Notes under the pieces: model-generated
The model's input: the letters and a program-made list of their open reading frames with translations, nothing else
What the model was told of the DNA's origin: nothing
The model's database searches: none
Made by a program: the position numbers and the translations under genes
Source: Pleurocapsa sp. PCC 7319
Lineage (GTDB): Bacteria; Cyanobacteriota; Cyanobacteriia; Cyanobacteriales; Xenococcaceae
DNA: 64,000 bases
Direction of reading: 5' to 3'
Assembly (NCBI RefSeq): GCF_000332195.1
Contig: NZ_KB235922.1
Location: 4,437,322 to 4,501,321, forward strand
In this document: piece by piece, positions 27,174 to 35,347 of the stretch
How positions within the stretch are numbered: the stretch's first letter is position 1
Layout: each line of letters begins with the position of its first letter

Positions 27174-28481
27174 ATGGCTACTAAAGTAACAATTATCGGT
27201 GCTGGTCCTTGTGGAATTCTTCTCGCACATTACCTGTTACGCCGTGGCAATTATCAAATTGATATTTACGATCGCCGCAGCGATCCTAGACTCGTTTCTT
27301 TTTCTACCTATAGAACCTATCCTCTAGCTTTGTGCGAAAGAGGTTTGTCTGCTTTAAGAAATATTCCAGGACTAGAAGAAGCAATTAAAGCAGAGGCCAT
27401 CGCAGTTACAGGACGTGTTGCTCACTTAAATAATGGCAAAAGCCGTTACCTGCCAAGAAGCAAACCTGTATACACCATTGATCGAACTACCTTAGCGATC
27501 GCCTTGTTGAATAAGTTGACAGAACAATACGATGATAGCCAGGTCAAGATTAATTTTGACTGTCAATGTACTCGCCTCGATCTTCAAACTAAGACGGCAT
27601 ACTTTGAAAACAAGAGCCAAACAGCATCTAATTTAAAATTTACTGTTGGTTACAATCTGTTAGTTGGTGCCGACGGAGTGCGATCGATAGTCAGAAATTC
27701 TCTACTTAATACTAAGCTATTTGAATTAGAGCAAAAATATTTAACTAATGGCTATAAAACCCTTTATCTTCAACCTGATGCTGATAAAGGATACAATTTT
27801 CAAGCAGGTCAGCTTTATGCCTGGTCGTTAAAAGATGGCACAAGGTTCTTAGCAGTACCACAACTCAATAAAACCGTTAGTTGTATCCTACAGTTTCCCA
27901 AACCTGAAAATTTTCTTACTTCTTTCTCCAGCGTGCAAGAAGTGCTGGCTTTTTTCCAAGAAAACTTTCCCGATATTAGGCAAAATCTATCCGAAGAAGA
28001 AGCAAAAGCTTTTTTAGAGAAACCAATTTCTCGGATAATGACAATTCGCTGTAACCCTTACCATTATGATGATAGCGTTTTAATCTTGGGAGATGCTGCT
28101 CATGCTGTCTCTCCAAGTCTCGGTCAAGGTTGTAATTCTGCTATGGAAGATGTAGTAATTTTAGAGCGACTTTTGGATAAATATGAAGATAATTGGACAG
28201 AAGTTCTGGCTCAGTTTAGTTTATGTCGAATACCAGATGCTCATGCTTTAAGCGAACTTTCTGATTATGCTTTTCCTTTGTCCAAAAGTCTAGTCATAGA
28301 ATGGCTGTTGCGGCGAAACATTAGTAGAGTAATGCACAAACTATTTCCAGAGTATTTTCCTCTTTACTTTTCCGAACGTGCTGCGGATACAATGGATTCC
28401 TATTTAGAAATACTTAATTCAGCACAAGGTTGGATTTCTAAAGTTAAAAGAGAAAACAAAAAGTTTTACGAAAGATTGTAG
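27174..28481 (+). CDS. FAD-dependent aromatic-type monooxygenase
   Basis: A flavoprotein hydroxylase of the p-hydroxybenzoate or kynurenine 3-monooxygenase type, 435 residues. The FAD dinucleotide site is TIIGAGPCGILLAHYLLRRG at the N-terminus. The conserved middle segment LLVGADGVRSIVRN and the ribityl-binding motif ILGDAAHAVSPSLGQGCNSA are both present. The long helical C-terminus (WLLRRNISRVMHKLFPEYF) resembles the kynurenine 3-monooxygenase group. The substrate is unknown. Downstream lie only gene fragments. Confidence 0.88.
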   Translation: MATKVTIIGAGPCGILLAHYLLRRGNYQIDIYDRRSDPRLVSFSTYRTYPLALCERGLSALRNIPGLEEAIKAEAIAVTGRVAHLNNGKSRYLPRSKPVYTIDRTTLAIALLNKLTEQYDDSQVKINFDCQCTRLDLQTKTAYFENKSQTASNLKFTVGYNLLVGADGVRSIVRNSLLNTKLFELEQKYLTNGYKTLYLQPDADKGYNFQAGQLYAWSLKDGTRFLAVPQLNKTVSCILQFPKPENFLTSFSSVQEVLAFFQENFPDIRQNLSEEEAKAFLEKPISRIMTIRCNPYHYDDSVLILGDAAHAVSPSLGQGCNSAMEDVVILERLLDKYEDNWTEVLAQFSLCRIPDAHALSELSDYAFPLSKSLVIEWLLRRNISRVMHKLFPEYFPLYFSERAADTMDSYLEILNSAQGWISKVKRENKKFYERL

Positions 28482-28564
28482 TTATTGAGTGCTGCAATAA
28501 ATTATAAACCCAAAACTTATCAAAAACTATAAATTTGATTCGCAGCCGTGAAACTTTACTTCAA

Positions 28565-28699
28565 GAAAGTAAGACGATCGCTCAAGCTTGGTAAGGTTCT
28601 CAATTAATTGTGACCGAAGGACTCGGACACCAAATGATTCTTAGGGACAAACAAGTTATTCAACAAACTGTGAAATTTATCAAAGAACAAAATATCTAA
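28565..28699 (+). pseudogene. Alpha/beta-hydrolase C-terminal remnant
   Basis: Reads TIAQAW, a TAA stop at 28592-28594, then GSQLIVTEGLGHQMILRD and QVIQQTVKFIKEQNI before the final stop. TEGLGHxxILRD is the catalytic-histidine end of a known group of bacterial alpha/beta hydrolases, in which the preceding words are usually AWPGA. The proline codon appears to be replaced by the stop. The nucleophile half is absent. Confidence 0.65.
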
Positions 28700-28720
28700 A
28701 TTACTCATACTTAAACCGCC

Positions 28721-28906
28721 ATGAATCTTCCCGAACCAGGCAAAATACCCTTTATATTCCCATCATCAGATAATACAGAACCAGCAGATAATACAGAACC
28801 AGCCTTCAATATTTATTCTCACTTACTGGTAAAAAGAATTATTTTTTTGCGAGACGAACTAACAGAAGAAAAAACTAACGAGATTATTACCAAACCCCCT
28901 GCATGA
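28721..28906 (+). pseudogene. ClpP/ClpR-like N-terminal fragment
   Basis: A 61-codon frame that resembles the start of cyanobacterial Clp proteolytic subunits: PGKIPFIFPSS, then NIYSHLLVKRIIFLRDELT with EEKTNEIIT. It ends before any of the catalytic serine, histidine or aspartate regions, where a Clp subunit would continue for about 140 more residues. It also holds a duplicated ADNTEP-like hexapeptide made by a 15-bp direct repeat. The call as debris of a clp gene is moderately secure; expression is doubtful. Confidence 0.6.
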
Positions 28907-28951
28907 TTTTGACTCTTTTGAGTTTATTCAATATTTAGTCAAAAAATAATT

Positions 28952-29980
28952 ATGAAAATTTTAGTCATTGGCGGTACTAATTTTATTGGTCCTTACGTTA
29001 TTCGCCAATTAATAGAAATGGGACATGAAGTAACAGTATTTAATCGCGGAGAAACAGGAACAAATTTACCAACAGAAGTTAAACGGATAAAAGGCGATCG
29101 CCACAAATTATCAGACTTCAAATCGGAATTTGAAAAGTTTGCACCTCAGGTAGTGTTAGACATGATTCCCTACACTACTAAAGATGCTCAGGATGTAGTA
29201 GATACTTTCAAAGATATTGCTCAACGAGTTGTAGCTATTAGCTCTGGGGATGTTTATCGTGCCCGTGATATTATCTGGCAAAAAGAGACAGGTATTATCG
29301 ACTCTACACCTTTAACTGAAGACTCTCCTTTGCGCTCTCAACTTTATCCTTATCGTGGTCTTTCTGACGATCCTTTTGCTCATGATTATGACAAAATTCC
29401 CGTCGAGCAAGTGTTGATGAGTACTAGTAATCTACCAGCAACAATTCTCAGACTACCGATGGTTTATGGTGCTGGAGATTATCAACATCGCCTATATCCC
29501 TATCTCAAACGCATGGATGATAAGCGTCCGGCCATTGTGTTAGAGGAAAAAATAGCTCATTGGCAAGGTTGTTACGGCTATGTAGAAAACGTAGCATATG
29601 CGATCGCCTTAGCTGTCAATGAGGAAAAAGCCCAAGGGCGTATATATAATGTGGCAGAGTTACCAGGTTCAACTGTGGCAGATTTAGTTAAAGCGATCGC
29701 CGAAATTGTTGGCTGGCAGGGTGAAGTAGTTATCGTTCCTAAAACCCAGATGCCAAACAGTTGGAAATCTAAGTCAAATTTTGACCAACATTGGATTACA
29801 GATTCAACTCGCATTCGTACTGAATTAGGCTATACAGAAATTGTTAGTAGGGACGAAGCACTGAAGCGTACTATTACTTGGGAACGAGAGCATCCCCCCG
29901 AAGTGGCTTTAGAAAAAGGACATTCCAAACTATTAGATTACAAAGACGAAAATGTAATTTTGGCTAGCTTAAAGTCATGA
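28952..29980 (+). CDS. NAD-dependent epimerase/dehydratase (extended SDR)
   Basis: A 342-residue extended short-chain dehydrogenase-like protein. The cofactor motif is VIGGTNFIGPYVIRQLIEMG followed by VTVFNRGET. The usual YxxxK catalytic pair is not obvious; YDKIPVEQVL occupies the equivalent place and supplies YDKIPVE, a motif seen in the atypical CSP41-like and isoflavone-reductase-like branch. The C-terminal half carries WQGCYGYVENVAYAIALAV, as in that branch. The substrate is unknown. A sugar nucleotide or an RNA-binding role, as in CSP41, are both possible. Confidence 0.85.
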   Translation: MKILVIGGTNFIGPYVIRQLIEMGHEVTVFNRGETGTNLPTEVKRIKGDRHKLSDFKSEFEKFAPQVVLDMIPYTTKDAQDVVDTFKDIAQRVVAISSGDVYRARDIIWQKETGIIDSTPLTEDSPLRSQLYPYRGLSDDPFAHDYDKIPVEQVLMSTSNLPATILRLPMVYGAGDYQHRLYPYLKRMDDKRPAIVLEEKIAHWQGCYGYVENVAYAIALAVNEEKAQGRIYNVAELPGSTVADLVKAIAEIVGWQGEVVIVPKTQMPNSWKSKSNFDQHWITDSTRIRTELGYTEIVSRDEALKRTITWEREHPPEVALEKGHSKLLDYKDENVILASLKS

Positions 29981-30242
29981 ATTATTTTCTTCTTCTGTAG
30001 GGGTAGTCTAACTATCAAGAACAGTAACTTAGTTCGAAGTAGGCCCACTCCTTTCACGCCACATTTTTGTCCTCTTAAACTTTTAGCATTGTACGTAATA
30101 ATAGGGCTTTACGAGATTAATAAGTTTTTTGCTGGGATTAAACAAATAAATTAGCTTTTATCTCAAAATAACTTTTATTTGCTAATTCATATTAGACGTA
30201 ACATATAAAAGTAAACTGCTCTTATAGAAAATAGATTGAACG

Positions 30243-31325
30243 TTGTCTAATTCATTATTAATTAACTTATCTGTTTTATTTGATAAGCCTACAGGTATTG
30301 CTACTTATGCAAAAAACGTTATTCAGAGCTTAATTAGTCTTAATCCAACTTTATTATCGGCTTGGAAACATGAGGCATTTGAGTGCTATTCTATTCCCGA
30401 CAATATGACCCCTGCTCAGGGAAGTAAAGGACACCTGAAGCGTTTGCTGTGGACACAATTCCAGCTTCCTCAAATATATAAGCATTTAGAAACAGATTTG
30501 ATTTATGCCCCAATACCAGAAGCACCACTATATAGCAACTGCCGCTATATAGTAATGTGTCACGATTTAATTCCCTTACGTTTTCCCAGTTGGACTTCTC
30601 CTCTGACAAACTATTTTCGTTATGTTGTCCCGTTAGTCTTAAAACAAGCAGAACACATTATCTGTAATTCGGAAGCAACAGCCAAAGATATTGTCGATTT
30701 TTATGGTATTACTGCCAAAAAGATCACACCGATTTTGTTAGGGTATGATGCTGATAATTTTTATCCCAGAAAAATATCTACCCCTGCTTCTAAAAAGCCT
30801 TATTTTTTATATCTTGGTCGTCAAGATCCTTACAAAAATGTGGCAGGATTAATTGGTGCCTTCGCCGCCATACCAAATCAAGATTATCATTTGGCGATCG
30901 CCGGCTCTACTGACTCACGTTTTACCCCTAAGTTACAACATCTGGCGCGGGAATTAGGAGTTGCCAAACGGATTCAGTGGTTGAATTATCTTGATTATCA
31001 AAAATTACCCTTAATTATCAGCGAGGCGATTGCTCTAGTATTTCCGACTCTTTGGGAAGGTTTTGGACTACCTGTCTTAGAAGCTATGGCTTGCGGTACT
31101 CCTGTAATCGCTTCTAATCTAGCTTCTTTACCTGAGATAACGGGCGATGCAGCAATTTTGATCGATCCTTATAATACAGATGCAATTACTAGGGCTATGA
31201 TAGACATAGCCAAAAATCAAGCAATGCGATCGCAATTAAGTCAATTAAGTATTCAACAGGCACAAAAGTTTAGTTGGGCAAAAACAGGTGCAGCCACTAA
31301 ACAAGTTTTGAAACAATATCTTTAG
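30243..31325 (+). CDS. Glycosyltransferase family 4
   Basis: A GT-B fold retaining glycosyltransferase, 360 residues. The N-terminal acceptor domain has [17 protein letters not shown] and [12 protein letters not shown], and the C-terminal donor domain has [18 protein letters not shown] and the nucleotide-sugar signature [21 protein letters not shown]. It transfers a sugar from a nucleotide donor, probably in exopolysaccharide or lipid glycan synthesis; that is inferred. The start codon is TTG, chosen because the family's first strand begins immediately and no ATG or GTG is available upstream. Confidence 0.92.
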   Translation: MSNSLLINLSVLFDKPTGIATYAKNVIQSLISLNPTLLSAWKHEAFECYSIPDNMTPAQGSKGHLKRLLWTQFQLPQIYKHLETDLIYAPIPEAPLYSNCRYIVMCHDLIPLRFPSWTSPLTNYFRYVVPLVLKQAEHIICNSEATAKDIVDFYGITAKKITPILLGYDADNFYPRKISTPASKKPYFLYLGRQDPYKNVAGLIGAFAAIPNQDYHLAIAGSTDSRFTPKLQHLARELGVAKRIQWLNYLDYQKLPLIISEAIALVFPTLWEGFGLPVLEAMACGTPVIASNLASLPEITGDAAILIDPYNTDAITRAMIDIAKNQAMRSQLSQLSIQQAQKFSWAKTGAATKQVLKQYL

Positions 31326-31373
31326 TAGCTGTCAGCTAATAGCTATCAGCTATTAGCTATTAGCTATTAGCTT
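31326..31373. repeat. Heptanucleotide repeat (TAGCTAT type)
   Basis: Imperfect copies of a 7-bp word (AGCTAAT/AGCTATT) follow directly after the glycosyltransferase stop codon. The same word, in either orientation, recurs at 35283, 38502 and 52541. Confidence 0.8.
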
Positions 31374-31557
31374 TGATGAATTCCCTGATTCATCTCGATT
31401 CATTTTTAGTATTTTGGTAGAATACAAGCATTATACAAGTGATCATAGTTTAAGTTTATTTAGTTAAAAAGTTTGCTATAGGAAGACAGATTCATTGTCT
31501 TGGCAACACCAGCTTCACCGACCTCATAATTCATAGTTCATCACCTTATGTATAGTT

Positions 31558-32940
31558 ATGACTGAGCAAGAAAACCGCAAGGCGAGTAATCATTGGCGAT
31601 CTTCAATCGGCTTTATTGCTGCTGCTGCTGGTTCGGCAGTGGGGCTAGGGAATATTTGGAAATTTCCCTATATTACTGGTCAAAATGGTGGTGGTACTTT
31701 TGTTCTATTTTATCTACTGTGTATTGTCATTTTAGGGTTGCCGATTATGGTGGCAGAAGTCATGATCGGTCGCACAACTCAGAGTTCACCAGTGCGAGCT
31801 TTTCAGCGATTAAGCGCACCCAACTCTGGATGGCAGGTCGTTGGTATGCTAGGGGTGTTCGCTGGAATTTTAATTTTATCTTTCTACAGTATTGTTGCAG
31901 GTTGGGGACTACACTATTTATTTCTCTCTATTGTGGGAGGATTTCCTCAAGGTAATAATCCTCAAGCCTATACCGATTTATTTGACTCTTTGGTGCAATC
32001 AGTGAGGTTAAATATCTGGTGGCATAGTCTCTTTATGGGCATAACCATTGTGGTAGTTTTGCGCGGAATTAGAGGTGGTATTGAGAAGTTTGCTAATTGG
32101 GGAATGTTAGCCCTATTGATATTACTTGGAGGACTAGCTGTTTACGGTGCTACCCTGCCTGGATTTTTGCCTGCTGTAAAATTTCTCTTTGCTTTTAGCG
32201 ACAATTTTACTTGGAAATCAGCCTTAGAAGCTTTAGGACACGCTTTCTTCTCATTGTCCCTTGGTATTGGAGTAATGTTAACCTATGGTAGCTATTTGCA
32301 GCGTCACGATGATGTTGTTGGTACTTCAATTGCCATTGCGATCGCTGATACTATCGTAGCTATTGGAGCTTGTCTAGTTCTATTCCCCATTGCTTTTAGC
32401 GTCGGACTTGAACCTTCTGCGGGACCAGGGTTGATTTTTATTAATATTCCCCTTGCTCTGCTTCAGCTCCCTTGGGGACGAATCGGATTATTGGTATTTT
32501 TTGTGTTGCTATTGCTCGCTGCTCTTACCTCTGCGGTATCACTTTTGGAAATGGCAGTATCTTTTTTAATCGATTCATTAGGTTGGTCCAGAACCTTAGC
32601 AGCTTCGACAATGGGCGGCTTTATATACTTGCTAGGTATTCCCTCTGCTCTTAGTGGTGGGTCGGGATTTTTTGGTGCAGGTTTAAAGCAGTTGATTGGT
32701 ATGAGCTGGTTTGATGCGGCAGATTATCTTTCGAGCAACTGGTTACTACCCTTAGGAGGGATTGGTATTAGTCTTTTTATAGGGTGGAGACTGAATCCTC
32801 AGCTCAGGACTTTGGAGTTTCAAGATGGTTCCAGATTGGGTTCTAAGTCGGGACTTTATTCAGGGTGGCTTTTAGTTGTGCGTTGGCTATCTCCGATAGT
32901 AATTGTTTTGGTAATGCTTTACAATTTAGGGTTTTTTTGA
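31558..32940 (+). CDS. Sodium-dependent transporter, NSS/SNF family
   Basis: A LeuT-fold symporter of 460 residues with about eleven or twelve membrane helices. The first helix holds the family signature GFIAAAAGSAVGLGNIWKFP with YITGQNGGG after it. The conserved segment FFSLSLGIGVMLTYGSYL of helix 6 carries the sodium and substrate site. It likely imports amino acids or a similar solute with sodium. The substrate cannot be named. Upstream lies a 230-base spacer with the heptamer repeat and no clear riboswitch. Confidence 0.92.
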   Translation: MTEQENRKASNHWRSSIGFIAAAAGSAVGLGNIWKFPYITGQNGGGTFVLFYLLCIVILGLPIMVAEVMIGRTTQSSPVRAFQRLSAPNSGWQVVGMLGVFAGILILSFYSIVAGWGLHYLFLSIVGGFPQGNNPQAYTDLFDSLVQSVRLNIWWHSLFMGITIVVVLRGIRGGIEKFANWGMLALLILLGGLAVYGATLPGFLPAVKFLFAFSDNFTWKSALEALGHAFFSLSLGIGVMLTYGSYLQRHDDVVGTSIAIAIADTIVAIGACLVLFPIAFSVGLEPSAGPGLIFINIPLALLQLPWGRIGLLVFFVLLLLAALTSAVSLLEMAVSFLIDSLGWSRTLAASTMGGFIYLLGIPSALSGGSGFFGAGLKQLIGMSWFDAADYLSSNWLLPLGGIGISLFIGWRLNPQLRTLEFQDGSRLGSKSGLYSGWLLVVRWLSPIVIVLVMLYNLGFF

Positions 32941-33008
32941 AAACACTCCTATTATTTTTTAGCCACAAGTTCATCAAGATACAGCGATATGCAGAGAAAA
33001 GAGAGATT

Positions 33009-34532
33009 TTACAGTTCTGATCTAGGGGCAATCATAGACTCTATGTCTGTCAACATTGGTCCCCCGCTTAGATCTGGAGCCGCAATATCCAAAACATCAG
33101 AAGGACTACCGGGATCGGAACTAATAACTGAATCTATAAATTCAGTTCCATCTTGAACTGCATCGTCATATACTACGGGAAAGTGATCGGAGGGAAAAGC
33201 TTGTGTATTAGCATTAGGTAATTGATTTAGTACGGTTCCTCCTTGAGTAATTAAGTCCGCTTCAGTAAACAGATAGTCTAAAGTGGCTACGGGATTTTCT
33301 CTGGCATTAAAAGTGAAGTCATCGGGGGGTATGAGATCTTGATCCCATTGATTTAAGTCTTGTCCAGGTCTACTGGGAAATGCTCCCACAATATTGCCAG
33401 TTGCCTCATTACCGTTGGCGATATCTCTGTTGAAGTCGCCTAAAACAAATACGTTGTCTAAGTTTTGGGAAAAATCTAAAATGTCATTAAGCGAATCTAC
33501 TGCATTATTTCCTGTATTAGTACTACTGCCTGACGAAGCATGAACAGAAATGTAAGTACCTTCAGGTGTAGAAACACCAATAAAACCACGCTGATTCGTA
33601 TTAATCGCGTTATTAGTATTGGCAAAAAGCAAAGGAGTTGTGTTTTCTGACGATGGTGGATCTCTCAAAACTATCGCAGTGCCTAGATCCTCAGAGCCAC
33701 TAGTGTCATTATAAAATAGTCGATAATTAATACCGTTTCGCTGAAAGTCAAACTGTCTGCCTTCTAAGATAAAGTTATCATTATTGATAGCTGGCTGTTG
33801 AAAACTTTCCACTTCCAGAGTTCCTGGTTCCGCTATTTCACCTAAAGCACCTTGTAAGGTGAATCGACTAACTTCTTGAAGTGCCATAACTTCAATTGGT
33901 TGTAGACCTTGATCTGGATTCTCCATGATATTAAACACTTCTGCCAAAGTGTTGCTACCACTATTCGTATTGCCATTTATATTCCAAGTTGCAATAGGTC
34001 GGAACTCCACCTCTGTTTCTTGCCCATTGACAAGAATTGTATGAGAATCGTTTTGATAAACTAAATCGGAGAAAATATTATTTCCTTTAGCTCCTTGGCT
34101 AAATCTCTCAGCATAAGCTGTACCCTCATCAAAAGGTTGGCCATCGAGGGTGGTGGTGTCCTCAGTTCCGTTTAACTGTACATCCCACCAATGCCCAATC
34201 TCCTGTTCGATACTACTTTCAATACCTGCTGCATCTAAATCTTCTGAAAGTAAAATTGTCTGACTCTTTTGATCAAAAGCAGCACCATGAGTAATTCCTT
34301 GGGCATCGATCAATACCTCAGATGAGACAAATTTTACTTCGGGACGCAATGTCCCATCGGCAAACTTGTTTTGTAGATTGACTAATTTATCCGACGAGCC
34401 AAGATTATTCCCAAACACATCAACGAAAAGATCTTGAAATTCTTCGAATGTTGTGAATTCGGTTTCAAGATTTTTGGCGTGGGTATCTAAAACTTCTCGA
34501 GCAATTCTAGTACGTTCTTCAAGCTGTATCAT
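33009..34532 (-). CDS. Zincin-like domain fused to CdtB-like endonuclease/phosphatase domain
   Basis: A 507-residue two-part protein. Residues about 1-165 contain DAQGITHGAAFD, the SSIEQEIGHWWDVQLNG motif and a following DEGTAYAERF. That resembles the degenerate zinc-peptidase-like modules found at the start of large cyanobacterial calcium-binding proteins. Residues about 170-470 form an exonuclease/endonuclease/phosphatase fold close to cytolethal distending toxin subunit CdtB: ATWNINGNTNSGSN, IEVMALQEVSRF, YISVHASSGSS, FVLGDFNRDIANG, ATLDYLFT and SDHFPVV, so the expected catalytic N, E, H, D and H are present. No signal peptide is visible; the last 40 residues could be a type I secretion tail. 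The target (nucleic acid or phosphoinositide) is unknown. Confidence 0.8.
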   Translation of the reverse strand: MIQLEERTRIAREVLDTHAKNLETEFTTFEEFQDLFVDVFGNNLGSSDKLVNLQNKFADGTLRPEVKFVSSEVLIDAQGITHGAAFDQKSQTILLSEDLDAAGIESSIEQEIGHWWDVQLNGTEDTTTLDGQPFDEGTAYAERFSQGAKGNNIFSDLVYQNDSHTILVNGQETEVEFRPIATWNINGNTNSGSNTLAEVFNIMENPDQGLQPIEVMALQEVSRFTLQGALGEIAEPGTLEVESFQQPAINNDNFILEGRQFDFQRNGINYRLFYNDTSGSEDLGTAIVLRDPPSSENTTPLLFANTNNAINTNQRGFIGVSTPEGTYISVHASSGSSTNTGNNAVDSLNDILDFSQNLDNVFVLGDFNRDIANGNEATGNIVGAFPSRPGQDLNQWDQDLIPPDDFTFNARENPVATLDYLFTEADLITQGGTVLNQLPNANTQAFPSDHFPVVYDDAVQDGTEFIDSVISSDPGSPSDVLDIAAPDLSGGPMLTDIESMIAPRSEL

Positions 34533-34938
34533 AGTTTAAGATCTCCTTTGCTTTAATTTAATCGTAGAGATTCAACATTTGAAAAACATCTGAAAAACGT
34601 CTTGAATCGTACCTCAACTAAAGAGATAAATACCCTTCAACTTTCGCTGATAACTAAGTATATTTGCTTTATACCAAAGTCTTGGAATCAAATCGATAAT
34701 AACTAGTAGACAGTAGTGCACCAAGCAAGTATATAAAATACTACGATTACTTAGGAAAACTAATTAACCTGAACTCAGGTTAATTAGTTTGTTACACAGC
34801 TTAGTTTTTTCTGGTCTATCTACTCAGCTGAAGTAAAGTTTTGCGAATTTAGCGATAAGTTACAAACTTAGTTTCCGATAAGACTTTTCTTGTAGACTTA
34901 ATCGTTAAGTTGAGCTTTAAATTAAATATCTTAGTTTT
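34533..34938. other. Divergent intergenic region
   Basis: A 406-base AT-rich spacer between the divergent nuclease-like gene and the small symporter subunit gene. It contains one remarkable palindrome (34757-34790) and otherwise nothing recognisable. Confidence 0.5.
34757..34790. repeat. Perfect 16-bp inverted repeat with a 2-base centre
   Basis: AAACTAATTAACCTGA and its exact complement TCAGGTTAATTAGTTT flank AC. It lies about 150 bp before the symporter genes and 225 bp before the nuclease-like gene. It could be an operator for a dimeric regulator, a terminator or part of a small repeat. Confidence 0.85.
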
Positions 34939-35241
34939 ATGTCAGGTAGCGTAGAAAGATATTCTTCAAGCGATCGAGAAGAGGACAGAGAAATTAGGGA
35001 ACAAAGACTTCGGGCTTACTGGCGGGCAAATACTGCTCTAATCCGAAACTTATTAATTGTTTGGGCTTTTGTTTCACTTGGTTGCAGTATTTTATTTGTG
35101 CCACTACTCAACCATATTAATCTGGGTGCTGTGCCTCTTGGTTTCTGGATGGCACAACAGGGGTCAATTTTTACTTTTGTAATTCTTATTTTTATCTATG
35201 CGATCAAGATGGATAAACTCGATCGCAAGTATCGAAAATGA
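34939..35241 (+). CDS. DUF4212 small subunit of a sodium:solute symporter
   Basis: A 100-residue protein with two membrane helices (TALIRNLLIVWAFVSLGCSI and FWMAQQGSIFTFVILIFIYA) and the short sequence IREQRLRAYWRANTALI in front. The final YAIKMDKLDRKY is the family's usual ending. In the VC_2705 type, this small protein is encoded just before a large SSS-family carrier, exactly as here (106-base gap containing repeats). It is probably needed for assembly or activity of the carrier. Confidence 0.92.
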   Translation: MSGSVERYSSSDREEDREIREQRLRAYWRANTALIRNLLIVWAFVSLGCSILFVPLLNHINLGAVPLGFWMAQQGSIFTFVILIFIYAIKMDKLDRKYRK

Positions 35242-35282
35242 GTTCGGAGTTCGGAGTTAGTAGTTAGTAGTTACAAACAACT

Positions 35283-35310
35283 ATTAGCCATTAGCCATTA
35301 GCCATTAGCC
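35283..35310. repeat. Heptanucleotide repeat (ATTAGCC), four units
   Basis: Four exact tandem copies of ATTAGCC, followed by degenerate copies, in the gap between the two symporter subunit genes. The word is the complement of the TGGCTAA unit at 52541. Confidence 0.85.
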
Positions 35311-35347
35311 ATCAGCTATCAACCACTAATCATTATTAACAAACATC

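Noticed and set aside
31380-31557. Riboswitch before the sodium-dependent transporter gene
   Set aside because: I looked for a glycine-riboswitch-like core and found none; the region is spacer plus heptamer repeats.
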